From contig JABANN010000423.1 of the NCBI GenBank assembly GCA_013115125.1, positions 1-30,280 on the forward strand: a DNA stretch of 30,280 bases. Direction: 5' to 3'. The first letter of the stretch is position 1. Each line of letters begins with the position of its first letter. The position numbers were made by a program, and so were the translations under genes. Below the pieces are notes generated by a model. It saw only the letters and a list, made by a program, of their open reading frames with translations. It ran no database searches and was not told the DNA's origin. Shown here in pieces: positions 19,096-30,268 of the stretch. Source of the stretch: Perkinsus olseni. Its lineage: Eukaryota; Perkinsozoa; Perkinsida.

Positions 19096-20365
19096 TTACA
19101 CCTCCACAAGGTGGGGCCCTTCGGATGGGTGCCGTTCATCACCGTTTGCCTTCTGGGCGGATCTCTCCTTATTTTTCCGTTTATCTTTCTGTAGTTTTTT
19201 CTTCAATTTTTTACGACTAATTTTTGGCTCAGACTCTGGCTCAGCGATCGGAGACACTGACGAGTCAAAGCGTTCCCGAGCCTGCAACAGCCACATCGTT
19301 CAACTCCAACCGAAGCGCCTCAGTACCCCACCTCAGCGAGAGTGTGTTGTCTACCGTCCTCCCACACGACTGAGTTGTAATGCTCACCGTCATGATACGC
19401 TAACAAGATACACCGGGTAACCTCAGGGTCAACCTCCTTGGCTTTGATCTCATAATTAACCTAAGATACGTAGCGGAATCCATAGTAAGACGGGACAGTA
19501 AAAAATTCAAAATGAAAATTTCCAAGTGAATCCGCTTCTTACCCCCTCGGCGCGTATCACCAGAGCAGCGACATCATAGGCCCCGCAGAGGGCGGTGAGC
19601 TCAACCTGAAGGGGAGGGTGGGCAGGGAGAGGGAGAGGCGCCCATCTCGTACCTGGCCGCCCCAGGTGGTAGATTGCCGCATGTTCGTGACGTATTCACC
19701 ATAGTCGTCAAAGCCTTCCTCTGTCAAATCGACGAAGTCTTGGAACCTGTGCAGGCGTCACGAGTATCTTAGCTCGAAGCGTGCACTTCTCACATCTCTT
19801 GATGGTCTCGCAGCCAGTCGCAGCAATTCTGCCGGAACTCATCGTGGAAGGTCTCGACTCCCTTCAGCTGCACTGCGAAACTCCTAAACAGGCAGTTTCC
19901 GTCAGGAAGGACCTAGAAAGCGGGGTGCTGTTCAATAAACCAATTCTGAAATTCTGAGTCGATTCTGGACCCCGCATTTCCCGAATAAAAATCAATCCCA
20001 GAGTTCCGGAATAGAACTTCTATTGGGGCGGTGGTCGAGGTGATACAGTATTATCTTATACAAGGCTTCAAGGCCATCCTACCGGAACGGTTCGATAGCC
20101 CCTTGATGAGTATTGGTGTCTTGAACGGGAGGACCGAGCCATCTGCTTCGCTCCGCTAGCGAAATTCCCTCGGACACACCGTAAAGAAGTTGGTTAAGTC
20201 CATCTACTTGCACGACACCCCACCACAGCTGATGGTCACCTCTTGAACTTCGAGCCCTAGCTTTCGCAGCATTGCCCGAACTCTGCTGAGGTCTTCAGGT
20301 GGGGACGCTCTATCATCACGCCGATGCTTCGATCCTTTGGCATTCCCTCTCTTCTCTTTGGCCAT
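19096..20365 (-). CDS. OTU-domain cysteine protease (deubiquitinase), 238 aa
   Basis: Six exons: 20240-20365, 19794-19912, 19653-19746, 19543-19605, 19332-19460 and 19096-19281; introns 327, 47, 47, 82 and 50 nt, all in phase. The OTU domain starts after a basic N-terminus (MAKEKRGNAKGSKHRRDD): LGLEVQEVLPDGNCLFRSF has the catalytic Asp and Cys (DGNC). HDEFRQNCCDWLRDHQEM, DYGEYVTNMRQSTTWGGQ and VELTALCGAYDVAALV follow, then the catalytic His in LLAYHDGEHYNSV. Order and spacing fit OTUD3-type enzymes, which cleave ubiquitin chains in the cytosol. The C-terminal exon is Lys-rich (SRKKLKKKLQKDKRKNKE). The start was taken at MAKEK; an in-frame upstream ATG at 20476 adds an unlikely hydrophobic stretch. 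Confidence 0.96.
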
Positions 20366-20889
20366 GTCCAACGAGGAGGAGGAGGAGGCGCGCAGCAGAA
20401 ATAAGAATGGCGTTGAGGAATTGTAAGTGCGCAAGATGGCTCGAGGGCCGCTCTCTAAATCGATTTTCCGCCGCACTTGAGCTTGTCCAGGTACTAGGGG
20501 CTGGATAGAACTTGCGCGAGAGACGTACGCCAGGGTTGCCGGCTACTGACAGAGGCCCACACCTCTCACCCTGCCGCCGCCACTAACATTCCTTGTCAGA
20601 TTAGGACTTGGTGATGCCTACCTTTCCAAAGGGAGCGCCCCCTCTCTGGTTGACCTCTCTGAACTTGCGCAAGCCTGGACGCCGTGCTTCAGTCTACCTC
20701 AATACCACTCGTAGTGGTGACACGGTTGACTCTGTCTCACTCACTTCCTACCCTTCGAGCGCAGCAGAACCGTCCATCACACTGTGCAAGTTGACCTTCA
20801 ATTCGGTTCGGCATGCCTCGTGGGTTGCGTTCACGAGTGGTTGGTCTCTCCTCCTCCTCCTCAGTGTTTTCCACCACCGACTCGCCCCC
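20366..20889. other. divergent intergenic region
   Basis: 524 bp between the OTU gene and the first secreted-protein gene. It holds the first copy of a GGATAGAAC-type motif at 20503-20520. The open frame upstream of 20890 is likely fortuitous. Confidence 0.5.
20503..20520 (+). repeat. flank motif, copy 1
   Basis: GGATAGAACTTGCGCGAG. Related words occur at about 21492-21512 and 22495-22513, next to the two secreted-protein genes. May mark the boundary of a duplicated unit or a regulatory element. Confidence 0.5.
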
Positions 20890-21414
20890 ATGCACCTCTC
20901 CCTGAGCCTCCTCGTGAGCAGCTTCGTTGCGTCCGTTGCAGCCACGAGCGTAATCACTGAGAAGACCGGCCTTACCAGATTCTTGGCCCTTAGCCCCGAC
21001 GACATTCTACATGATTTTTGCCTGGCTAAACGCGGCCCCAACTATGTTCACGATATGACCGTCACCACCACCAACGGCACCGTGATGCCCTGTGAGTGCA
21101 AGAAGATACCCGCAAATGAGACGACGACTGCTATGAAAAAAATGAAGTCAGTTTTCTTCAACGTCACTGGGCCTTGCTGCGGTCTGTTCCCGCGTCTCGA
21201 GGATGGCGAGCGCCCTACAAGCATGTATTTGCGAGTGAAAGATAAGGACGCGACTCTGATGAACTCCATAGAAGCTCCCAGGTTCAAGTTCAACTACACT
21301 GTGTGGCTTGCTCATGACTGTCCGACCAACTACTTCAAGCCGCCTGTTGATCGCTCGAACTGGCCGGAGTTCAACCCCGGGAAAATCTTGAGGTTAAAGT
21401 TGCAGCCTGAGTAA
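20890..21414 (+). CDS. secreted protein, member of a tandem pair (174 aa)
   Basis: Single-exon model. The start at 20890 gives a typical signal peptide (MHLSLSLLVSSFVASVAATS). The mature part contains DDILHDFCLAKRGPNYVHDM, a CECKK segment, GPCCGLFP and HDCPTNYF, with several possible N-glycosylation sites (NGT, NET, NVT, NYT). The paired PCC and the following aromatic beta-like region match the neighbour at 21911, so the two are paralogues. No known domain is recognised. A parasite-type secreted or surface protein is a reasonable inference, not shown. The frame is also open upstream to 20608, but that extension lacks support. Confidence 0.75.
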   Translation: MHLSLSLLVSSFVASVAATSVITEKTGLTRFLALSPDDILHDFCLAKRGPNYVHDMTVTTTNGTVMPCECKKIPANETTTAMKKMKSVFFNVTGPCCGLFPRLEDGERPTSMYLRVKDKDATLMNSIEAPRFKFNYTVWLAHDCPTNYFKPPVDRSNWPEFNPGKILRLKLQPE

Positions 21415-21910
21415 GAGCGTGCATTGTAATAGATGTACCCATGTTATGGCATTGCTGGTGTTGAACGTGATCGCGCCGTGGCGTTCTGATGGGGTAGAAC
21501 CTTCGCGGGTTAGACATCGAACAAGCCGAGCAGGAGAGTACCTCCTGTTAGGCTAGCGTGCTCGGTTTACGTTTTCGGCTTCTCTAGTCTCCGAAGACAT
21601 GCTGCTGCGCTGTGATCACCTTTCTTGTATTTATTAATATTATCATACATGGTCACCTTTATTAAGTAAGGCCGATATCATTACACCATATGCTCTCGTG
21701 CGTATACTTTTTTTATCCGTATTTTTCACATTCAGATGGGAAAATATGCCGACGTCCAGTTTCACTGGTCGATTGTTATCCCACGATGATCGGAATACAT
21801 GAAAAATAACGCCGGCCCAACGGGATCTCATCTGTGGCGGGTTATTTACCTGCTCATCTCTTCCAGTGGATTTCCTTAGCAGCCCACTTTTCTTTCAAAA
21901 TCGGGCCGTT
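21415..21910. other. spacer between secreted paralogues
   Basis: 496 bp without a supported gene. It holds flank motif copy 2 (GGGTAGAACCTTCGCGGG, about 21492-21509). A TCTTCCAG at 21859-21866 upstream of the next ATG looks like a splice or trans-splice acceptor. Confidence 0.5.
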
Positions 21911-22366
21911 ATGCTCCTCCCCCTCTTTCTCATCTTCATAGTCGTCCTGTCAGCTGCCCGCAAGAGCCTTAATACTGATGCCAGAGCCAGCCGGAAGGCA
22001 CTTGGCAACTTCTACGCGGCCGACCCCTCCGACAGAGTTCATTCGTTCGCTATCCACGATAACAATACGATCGTGATGGTGACGAACGACGGCTCGGAAG
22101 TTGAATGCACTTACCGCGTGCAGGACCAAGCGTCGCAGTTCGTCGTCTTCCACATTGCGCGGCCGTGCTGTGACTATTACCCTGGGTCGACCGACGGCGG
22201 AGGGTCAGAAGGTGTGGAGCTCGAGGTTCGCGAACGGCGAGCAGTCATAAGGAACCCGAACGGGGCACACCAGTTTGCGTATGAGTATCTTGGACGACTT
22301 CATGTGAGCCCGAGCTATTTCATCTCGCACTGGCTCGACTCCTGGATACCTTTGTCCCCTATATAA
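21911..22366 (+). CDS. secreted protein, second member of tandem pair (151 aa)
   Basis: Start at ATG 21911, giving the signal peptide MLLPLFLIFIVVLSAARKS; the frame is open to 21866 but without an ATG. The mature part shows SDRVHSFAIHDNNTIVMVTN, ECTYR, FHIARPCCDYYPGSTDGGG and YEYLGRLHVSPSYFISHW. Layout and the PCC motif match the protein at 20890-21414 (174 aa), although sequence identity looks low, so this is an old tandem duplication. It has fewer cysteines than its neighbour. Function unknown. Flank motif copy 3 follows about 130 bp after the stop. Confidence 0.75.
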   Translation: MLLPLFLIFIVVLSAARKSLNTDARASRKALGNFYAADPSDRVHSFAIHDNNTIVMVTNDGSEVECTYRVQDQASQFVVFHIARPCCDYYPGSTDGGGSEGVELEVRERRAVIRNPNGAHQFAYEYLGRLHVSPSYFISHWLDSWIPLSPI

Positions 22367-22608
22367 TATAATATTCCCCCTAGATGTACTGTTTTTGGTG
22401 TCTTGCCATTCTATGTACCCGGTAGCAGCTTTATGAGGCTCCACTAATGATGTTTTTGTCGATACGGAACGTGTTGTGCGGTCACGATAGGTGGGATAGA
22501 ACCTGTGCGAGATATGTAACACTACGGGCTGGCGGACGTTAATCACCAGTGGCCCAAAATGGCTCTATATATCGACCAAGGCCTTTTGTGCAGTAGTCGC
22601 TTTCTCAC

Positions 22609-25600
22609 ATGAACACGTCGGTGGAGAAATTCCAATCCCAACCCAGTCGTACGGGGAACCTTGAAGGAATTGGGTGAGCAGCCATGCTCTGTTTCGAGAC
22701 CTTGACGCTTCACCCTTGATCGGGAAAGCCCCGCCTCTCGGGACACTTGCTCGCCCTTTTGCCCGGCTGATTTCCGCGGGCTCTGGGAGTGTCTCTGATG
22801 CCTTCAGACACAGACTGCCGGGAGGCCTCTTCTCCCACTTCTACGGTAAATGGATGAAGTTTTGTAGTATCATAATCGATAAAGTCTGGTAAGACCACAG
22901 TCTCCTCGAACCCTGCTTAAGACTTTGCACAGGTTCTCCGCTACTACCACTATTCTCACGTTGTACGCTCTCTTCGGAGACGACATTCGAATGGCCTGCT
23001 TCGACCCGAGTGCTGACTCGTAAGTGACTATCTGTCGTACCAGACTGTGGGTTAAAATCGTGATGTATACTGCAGCTTCGGTTTTCTCGTAGTCGGCAGG
23101 CTCTGAATTCTCTTGAAGTTCCTTGGCTTTTCGAGCCGCGAGCGGAGAAAATGGCATCGGACGTTCAGCGCTGTCTTTTCGACTTCGTCACGACATCTTG
23201 TCCTGCTCGACGTTTTCTCTATGCACGTGATATCCACGTTATGGAACTCCCCTGCGAACTACATAGAATAATCGTTGTCTCGGATTGAGGATCCGTAGGC
23301 GTATCTTAGGTCGGCCCATGGACTATAAGAATGTCGATGTAGAAGTCACTGCCGGCAAAATAAATTCCAGTCAACCCTGCCTATAACAAACAGTCAAATG
23401 GGTTCATGAAACCAGCAACAACAATCAGAAAATTGTTATTCTCCTGTCCATGCGCTGCGTCGAGCGTGAAAAACAGCAACATCACTGTCACTCTCAGGGC
23501 CTTCAACACAATAACGATCATCTGTCTGGTCGTCTTCGCCCTCGAGATAGTTTTCCAGTCCTTCGGGAAGCCGGAGTATTTCGGAGGCTTCTTCTTCCTA
23601 TTGGACGTCCTCTCCTCGGCATCTCTCATCCTGGATGTGAGTTCGATGCTCGTCAACCTCCTCGTGATTTGATTGCCATCGCGATCAGCTCACCTACGTG
23701 GCGGAGGATCTCTTCGGGGACGGCTCTGGGGCTGCAGGACAGGGTAGGGCGGCGATGAGATTAGGGAAGCCCGAAAGCACTCTATTCACTCAAATTTCGG
23801 CGGGTCGTTCGGCCATTTGAGCACTCGTGATTTGCCGGTATTTGTGATCTCTTTTGCGGCAACAGGATGTGTCATAGACTTGTTCATTCATCCTAATCCA
23901 TAGTCAACCTAAGGTACGCAGTTTTAGCGAGAATCTCACTCCTGAATTTCAGCACCGCGTGCGTGTTCAAGATACTATCGTCAGAAATCGCTACGACTCG
24001 TCATCTCGTTCAGGTGATGTCGCCAGAGCCGGTCGGATGTCGCGTGCTGGGACCAAGGCCGGCCGAGTTGTCCGAATAATCCGCCTCATTCGACTTATCC
24101 GTATCGCCAAGATGTACCATCAGCCATCAGTTGGAGGAGCCTGAGGAGTCCGACCTGTCGACAGGTACAAGGCGTTCCTCGATGCTCAACAGAGAGAGGC
24201 GAGACACAAGGAAGAGCAACGACGGGCTCGAAGTGCAACCGCTCCTCTGGATGACGATGAGAGCGGCGAGGAGGAGGAAGGGGAAGAGGGTTTCGACTCG
24301 GACAGCCAATCTGATGTGAACGCAGCTTGGAGAATCTTACGAAGTGCACGGGTCGACCTTAGATATCCGAGGATTTCTTAGAGGACTTTGATCCCGCTGA
24401 AGGTCTAGATATGGAGAGTGTCGAGCCGGAGTCGAGAGTTGGAAAGAAGCTGAGCGAGAGGACAACTCAGAAGCTCATCGTACGGAGCCCCCTTTGCTCT
24501 CTTATGCGACCTTTTCGTTGTCTCCCAAGAGATTTTCCTGTTCTAAATCATCATCAGATAGTGCTACCATCACTTACTCACCCTCCGGGGTTCCGACTGT
24601 CGAATCGTTGTTTGGCTATACTTGTTTGACTTTCGGCTGTTGTCAGATACTGATACTCCTCATGCTCTTTATGATTCCGGTCTTCACCATCTCGGACATC
24701 GTCCCTCAGTCGGCACAGTACGGCGTGGACTCGATGTACACTTCTTATATAGAGTAGGTCTCACAGTACTTGGCGTGTGTGCAGCGTGGGTAGTTTAGCG
24801 TAGTAGAGCCGATGTCTGTTTAAACTCCGAAAGGTCTCAGGGTCGAGACCCTGAGGTGGTTCTGGCGGATAGGCTCCGAGGCGTTGTGTTTCACACATCC
24901 CTCTCTTCTCTAACTTACTATTTCATAATCAGAATGTTATATTTTGTGGGGATGCTAATGGAGCTGCTCGATAAATTGATTTCCAGTAATCAGAATTTTT
25001 TTTGCTAACAGTTTTCGAAATTCCTAGATCTTTTCAACCACATCGTCGGTAATCCTACCACCTCTCTTTGTCTACGCAGATACGTCCAGGAGTGTCTCGC
25101 CAGCGGACAGCTAAGCGTGGAGACCCTTGCCCGACGCTCCCTGTAAAGCATCACCCATCTTCATCATCACCTCCTTCAACCTCCGTACCCCTTCAGATAC
25201 ACCAACAAACTCTTCCATTTCCTCTATGCGCACAATTGGGAGTCTCGAGAAACGGACTGTACGTGACGAAGCGCCCCGAGCGCTCAGCTTAGACCTGCAT
25301 CGTCAGGTCCGGGCGGCAACACTGTGTGCGTGTCTTCTTACGTGAGCCACCTGGCATGGATTGGGTGAGTGTAAAGACTCGATGTAAGATGGCAGGTCTC
25401 CATCATGGCAGATACTATACCGAAGGAACCGACCCCTGCTGGACGCATCCTCACCTCGATAATATTACGGCGCGCGACATTCGTTTGGAGTGGGCTCGAT
25501 CGCCCCCGCCCGGTCTCGGACGATATGTTGTTTTTTGCAATAGGTTTGATGACACTTTTAATGGTGATGACTTTTTGGTGTACTCGGGCGACTTGGGCGA

Positions 25601-28600
25601 CTTGGCCGTGGAGCGAATCATCAAACCATGGGCCTCTTGTGCAGGGGATCCGGCGGTTCCGGACGGGGTGAGAGTCTCATGACATTACTGAGAGAACCGG
25701 TTTCTACATACTCGCCATGATCGAGAAGTGATATTATCGTTATGGACAACATTGAAAGCGAGAAAAACGAAAAGTTCACCCCATCATGCATTTAACAAAT
25801 TCCTGTTCAGTCTTTTTTTGCGATGTTCATCATCGCAGCCAGCGGCGTCTAGCCCGCCCTTGGTCGGTATACCTGATACTTGCTCCGACTATTAAATACT
25901 CGTTATTCTTCGGTCGCATCTCAGCTTCGCACATTTCGAACTGCACGGGTCGAGTCGTTGGATGGCAGTTACCGATCAGTGATTTCCCTCTTTTCTCATC
26001 AGAACAGTAATCTCATGTCAGGTGCGAGGAACATCCCTAGTGTCGGATATAGAATGTCCAAGTGATCTTCGCTTCAACGAACGCACTGCAGTTCTACCGC
26101 TACTCCGCAAGGAGACAGATCCTGACAACTTCAATACCTACTTTATCGTAACTCCTGCAGCTCTGCACCGCCTCAGTATGTCCTCCCTTGCAGTTGGTTA
26201 TGGACGATCGACTGAAGGCGTATTGGGCAGCGGTGCTGAACATGTGCCAGACTCTATTCATATGCCTCGTCCTCGGCGTTGGCGCTCTGTTCTTCGCGAG
26301 AGATGCTAACGTGAGCTGCTCACAATATCCACGAATCTGCCGGCTTGCGTAGCACTTACCGTCTTGATATAGTTCAGTAGTATACTCAGTATACTATACT
26401 GTAGCGTGATAGCTTGGTCCCTAGCTCGTTATTATGGAGAGAACGATATCGACGACTGTGATATCTCCGGCGCACGGTCTTGGCGTGTGTGATGTCTCTT
26501 GGGGACGAATCCTGACAATTTTGGGGTCGTCAGCGCATCACGAATAAAATAGTATTGATAGAAATCATCATGACGTTGCTAGGAAGTGTTACTAAGCTTT
26601 CAACCGTTGTATCATGTACAACCGGCCACTCTGATTGCCGGTGTGTCATTTTCCAGGTGCTCGTCTTGGGTCCGATCGAGCGTATGATGGTCAAGTTGAC
26701 GCGAATCAGAGACAACCCTCTGATGGCTACCATGCTCGGTAAGGCCTCCGGGAGAGCTCCGTCGGTGAACGTCCTGTGGGTTAGGTGACGAGGAGTTCAG
26801 GAGAGAAGAGACAGCCCGAGCGAAGGAAGCGGCTCGGCAGGCGAAGACTGGTCTATCGAAGCTTTGGGATATCATCACAGTGAGGGACAGGCCGCGTCGT
26901 TCGGAATGCAATTTTCTGGTTTTTCTATCAGTTCCAGAGGACGCAATCAACTGTTGGCGGCCACGAGTGAGCAGCAGGAGCTGAGTTGGTGCATCGCAGT
27001 TTTGCTTCCCTGTAGGCCGCTCGAGACTGTCATGCTCGAGAAGACCATCATCAAGATTGGCAGCCTTCTCGCCCTGGGTTTCGGCGAGGCGGGCGCTGAA
27101 ATCATCGGCAAAAATATGCAGGTAGTGAGCGTTGTATTTTCATCGATTTTTTTCGACGATCATTATTCCTTAATTGGGAAAAAATACGTCGCTTATAAGA
27201 GTAGTCTGTGAGGATTTATTTCTCACTGTTGACGATTATCCTCTCTGGATGATGGCCAGTTAATGCGAGCGATCGATTGCTATTCTCACAGGGTGCCGAG
27301 CGTTCGGCGGGCGTGAACGCTATGATACCGGGACGTAAGGTCGAGGCAGTTTTCGGATTCTGCGATATACGCAACTTCACCGACGCGACTGAAGTGCTGA
27401 ATGACAAGGTGATGGTGTTTGTTAACCAAGTAGGCTGCTGATCGATGCGGCATTCTGCGTAGAGCATGCTTCGACCTTAGATCGGCCAGATTGTCCACGG
27501 GATTGTCGATGAATTTCATGGAGCGGCTAACAAGAACATCGGAGACGCTTTCCTGGTAGTTCGCAGCAGCTCCCTCTTCTAAGCTGTGGAGGCGCCCTGG
27601 CAGCTCGTCTGGCGTTTACCCGAGGACAATCCCGAGCAGCGGAAGAAGATGTGCGATATGGCTATTATGTCCTTCGTTAAGGTAGGGAAGAGGCACTTCC
27701 GAGCTCTGATGGCAACGGGTAACGGGCAAATTTCAGAAAGATTTGGTATTGTCTCGTGCGAATGGATTCATTCCCTTGCACGACTCTGCTCCTCCTCAGG
27801 TCGTCGCGGCAGTTAACAAGAGTCCTGTGCTGTACGAGTACAGAAAGCATCCTGGCCTGCAGGCGCGCCTTGAGAACTACAGGTGGGCTCATAATAGGCG
27901 ATGGCGTAGCGGAGGAAGCTGGTAGCAGTGAAATCGTACATGTGATGATCTGATGACGTCTTTAATCATTGAAGTGGATGAAGTTTTTTATTAACATCTT
28001 GTCTATTTCCGATCTTCAGGGTCCGGATGGGCTTTGGGATGCACTGTGGTTGGGCAATTGAAGGAGCCATTGGCTCAGAGTTCAAGATCGACGCCAGCTA
28101 TCTGTCGCCCAACGTGAACTTAGCAGGTTCGCTCGAAGGCGCTACTAAGGAATATGGGGTAAGTTCTTTTGCTGGTAAACAGTCTTTTCAGTCTAGCTGG
28201 ATAAGCGGCTGACCGTTGATCGATAGGTGCTCAGTTCGAACCCAGGCATAGGGACATGTCTCATACTTAAAACCGGTCTTCTCGCTTTCTACCGCTATAC
28301 CGTTTTTGCACCTGTAGAAGCCAAGCTTTACTCTCCTGTATGTTGATCAACTTCGCACGAACGAGAGGATGTGACGTCTTCTACTCAAACGACTCAGCCA
28401 TCTTTCAGGTCTGCATGCTCCTATCGGGTCCGATAGTTGAATCCTGCAACGAGGACATGCGCAAGTAACACAACAGTCGCAGTCAGCACGTCATCACCCT
28501 CGTCAGGCATTGCCGCATCATAGACCGGGTCATGATCAACGGCGCTAAGATGGGCCTCTATACCGTCGACATTGTCTACGAGGATCTCCCGATAGTTGAA

Positions 28601-29165
28601 AGCACACGTAAGAGAGGATATTGCGTTCGGCATCGGCACATGATCTGGTCCTCAGCTCGGAAGTCAAACGCCGACCGACGCGGAGGGCCCAGTGCTCAAC
28701 GGTGAGTTTCGAGTCGCGGCTGATTTCACGATTCGGACACCTTTCTAGGGCCCGGGCTCGGCAGGAGCGAGCTGCGCGCAAGGCTAACAAGCTGGCCTCG
28801 ACATACCGCGTAGCTGACTTATTCGACCACGACGAGGATCTTATTGAAATGCGGAAAGTTTTCACTAAAGAGTTCTTTGATAAATTCGATACGGGCTTCC
28901 GGTAGGGCTCATCAGTGGGCCTCCTCGGCGACTCTCGTCTATTCAGGAACTATGAAGCCGGCGAGTGGGAGATTGCATACTCGATGCTTAGCGTGAGTGA
29001 GAAACTTCTCGCCTCTGAAGGATATGTGGACGGCCCCAGTGCGTCCTTGAAGAGGTAAGCCGAATCGAACTCACGAAGAATGCGCGCTACGGCACTTTCA
29101 GGCACATGGACCGGTATGATAGGAAGGCGCCGGAGGGGTGGAGTGGCGCGCGGGATCTTCCGTGA
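22609..29165 (+). CDS. voltage-sensor-domain adenylyl cyclase (1004 aa, 30 exons)
   Basis: Exon starts/ends: 22609-22648, 22699-22888, 22933-23019, 23465-23636, 23689-23743, 24014-24113, 24165-24315, 24384-24479, 24647-24735, 25080-25142, 25197-25258, 25307-25364, 25412-25667, 26022-26147, 26194-26310, 26657-26738, 26785-26879, 26938-26966, 27016-27121, 27292-27429, 27481-27555, 27604-27681, 27800-27882, 28020-28158, 28409-28464, 28507-28607, 28656-28701, 28749-28901, 28947-29054, 29102-29165. Every junction keeps phase. S1 lies near 78-105 and S2-S3 near 119-163. S4 has R199, R202, R205, R208, R211 and K214 at every third position. An acidic linker follows, with no S5, pore or S6. Membrane spans at about 294-313 and 526-549 enclose an ectodomain. 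The cyclase domain has metal-binding D683 (FCDIRNFT) and D726 (NIGDAF), and K722 suggests ATP as substrate. N816 is kept, but the usual catalytic Arg of NxxxR is Ser820. Exons 1-2 are least certain. Confidence 0.93.
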
Positions 29166-29549
29166 TTGCTGTCGTGCGTTAATAATCTTCGATAATATTG
29201 CGGAAGGTTTACCAGATTCGCCATAGCATGCTCTACTTGATGCTTACTGTCTGTTGCACTCTCGCTTCCGCGTTAATGGTAGTGATAAAAAGAACCAATT
29301 GACCTCATGAAAATGCTCCTGGACGATTGTAACACTCACATCAGCTTCACTAGACTCGAAGCCTCTGAAGTCCTCTCTCCTATTGAGGTACGCCAGAGTA
29401 ATCCGTCAGTGAGCGATCTATGAGGCAGGTTCGCAACGTTGAGACAAGCGTTTCGGGTTCCTGTCACATCATTCACTGCCAGAGGAATGCGCATCGGTTA
29501 TTGGCTTGTTGTTGAGTAAACGGATGGGCTACGTTACAGCTCTTCTGTT
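29166..29549. other. intergenic, no supported gene
   Basis: 384 bp between the cyclase stop and the tRNA array. No open frame with splice or motif support on either strand. Confidence 0.6.
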
Positions 29550-29621
29550 TTGTGTGTAGCTCAGTGGTAGAGCGGCTGACTGCATATCAGCAGGTCCTCG
29601 GTTGAAATCCGGGTGCGGCCT
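29550..29621 (+). tRNA. trnC-GCA: tRNA-Cys-like (GCA), copy 1, probably degenerate
   Basis: D-arm GCTC/GAGC, anticodon stem GCTGA/TCAGC with loop CTGCATA (anticodon GCA), T-stem CTCGG/CCGGG with one wobble. The acceptor ends (TTGTGTG and TGCGGCC) barely pair. The T-loop reads TTGAAAT, with G where nearly all tRNAs have C56, which also weakens the B box. Probably a pseudogene or an atypical tRNA. Confidence 0.65.
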
Positions 29622-29730
29622 TACTTCGATCATGGAGCGCAGCCACTGACGGAAGGGAGTGGGCCACATGGGAGTTCCAGCACAGATAAGCAGGTCCCTA
29701 TTCCGAAGTGGATGGCGATGTGCGCTAGAA

Positions 29731-29803
29731 GCCCTGCTGGCCCAATGGATAAGGCGCCACCCTCCTAGGGTGGAGATTCCGAGTTCGATCCTCGGGTAGG
29801 GTA
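29731..29803 (+). tRNA. trnR-CCU: tRNA-Arg (CCU), copy 1
   Basis: All arms form: acceptor GCCCTGC/GTAGGGT (two G-U), D-arm GCC/GGC, anticodon stem CCACC/GGTGG with loop CTCCTAG (anticodon CCT), T-arm CCGAG/CTCGG with loop TTCGATC and a good B box. Confidence 0.92.
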
Positions 29804-29909
29804 TTGCCGAGTGAGGTTGCAAGGCATTCGATCGATTCAAAATATTCTCTTCAGTCGGATATCCTTGAATGATAAATAACTAATTTGGCTATATTACGGT
29901 GATTCTGTA

Positions 29910-29981
29910 GGGTGTGTAGCTCAGTGGTAGAGCGGCTGACTGCAGATCAGCAGGTCCTCGGTTGAAATCCGGGTGCGGCCT
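29910..29981 (+). tRNA. trnC-GCA: tRNA-Cys-like (GCA), copy 2
   Basis: As copy 1 but with anticodon loop CTGCAGA and a better, though still weak, acceptor stem (GGGTGTG with TGCGGCC: one mismatch, several G-U). The same C56-to-G change in the T-loop is present. Confidence 0.7.
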
Positions 29982-30090
29982 TACTTCGATCATGGAGCGC
30001 AGCCACTGACGGAAGGGAGTGGGCCACATGGGAGTTCCAGCACAGATAAGCAGGTCCCTATTCCGAAGTGGATGGCGATGTGCGCTAGAA

Positions 30091-30163
30091 GCCCTGCTGG
30101 CCCAATGGATAAGGCGCCACCCTCCTAAGCTGGAGATTCCGAGTTCGATCCTCGGGTAGGGTA
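30091..30163 (+). tRNA. trnR-CCU: tRNA-Arg (CCU), copy 2
   Basis: Same as copy 1 except the 3' side of the anticodon stem is GCTGG, giving one C-C mismatch opposite CCACC; loop CTCCTAA, anticodon CCT. Acceptor and T-arm intact. Confidence 0.88.
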
Positions 30164-30268
30164 TTGTTGAGTGTGGTTGCAAGGCATTCGATCGATTCGA
30201 AATATTCTCTTCAGTCGGATATCTTTGAATGTTAAATAACTAAATGGCTACATTGAAGGGCTTTTGTA

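Noticed and set aside
20608-20889. N-terminal extension of the first secreted protein
   Set aside because: The ATG at 20890 gives a standard signal peptide at the N-terminus; the upstream stretch is low-quality sequence.
22541-22572. Possible spliced-leader gene (minus AGCCATTTTGG)
   Set aside because: Only the core matches the dinoflagellate/Perkinsus leader; the flanks and the expected donor after the leader are absent.
24790-24872. tRNA-like sequence in a cyclase intron
   Set aside because: A-box-like start and a perfect CTCAGGGTC/GACCCTGAG hairpin, but the anticodon stem fails and the loop size is wrong for a T-arm.
28195-28255. tRNA-like sequence in another cyclase intron
   Set aside because: D-arm and B box are suggestive, but anticodon and T stems have several mismatches; at best a relic.
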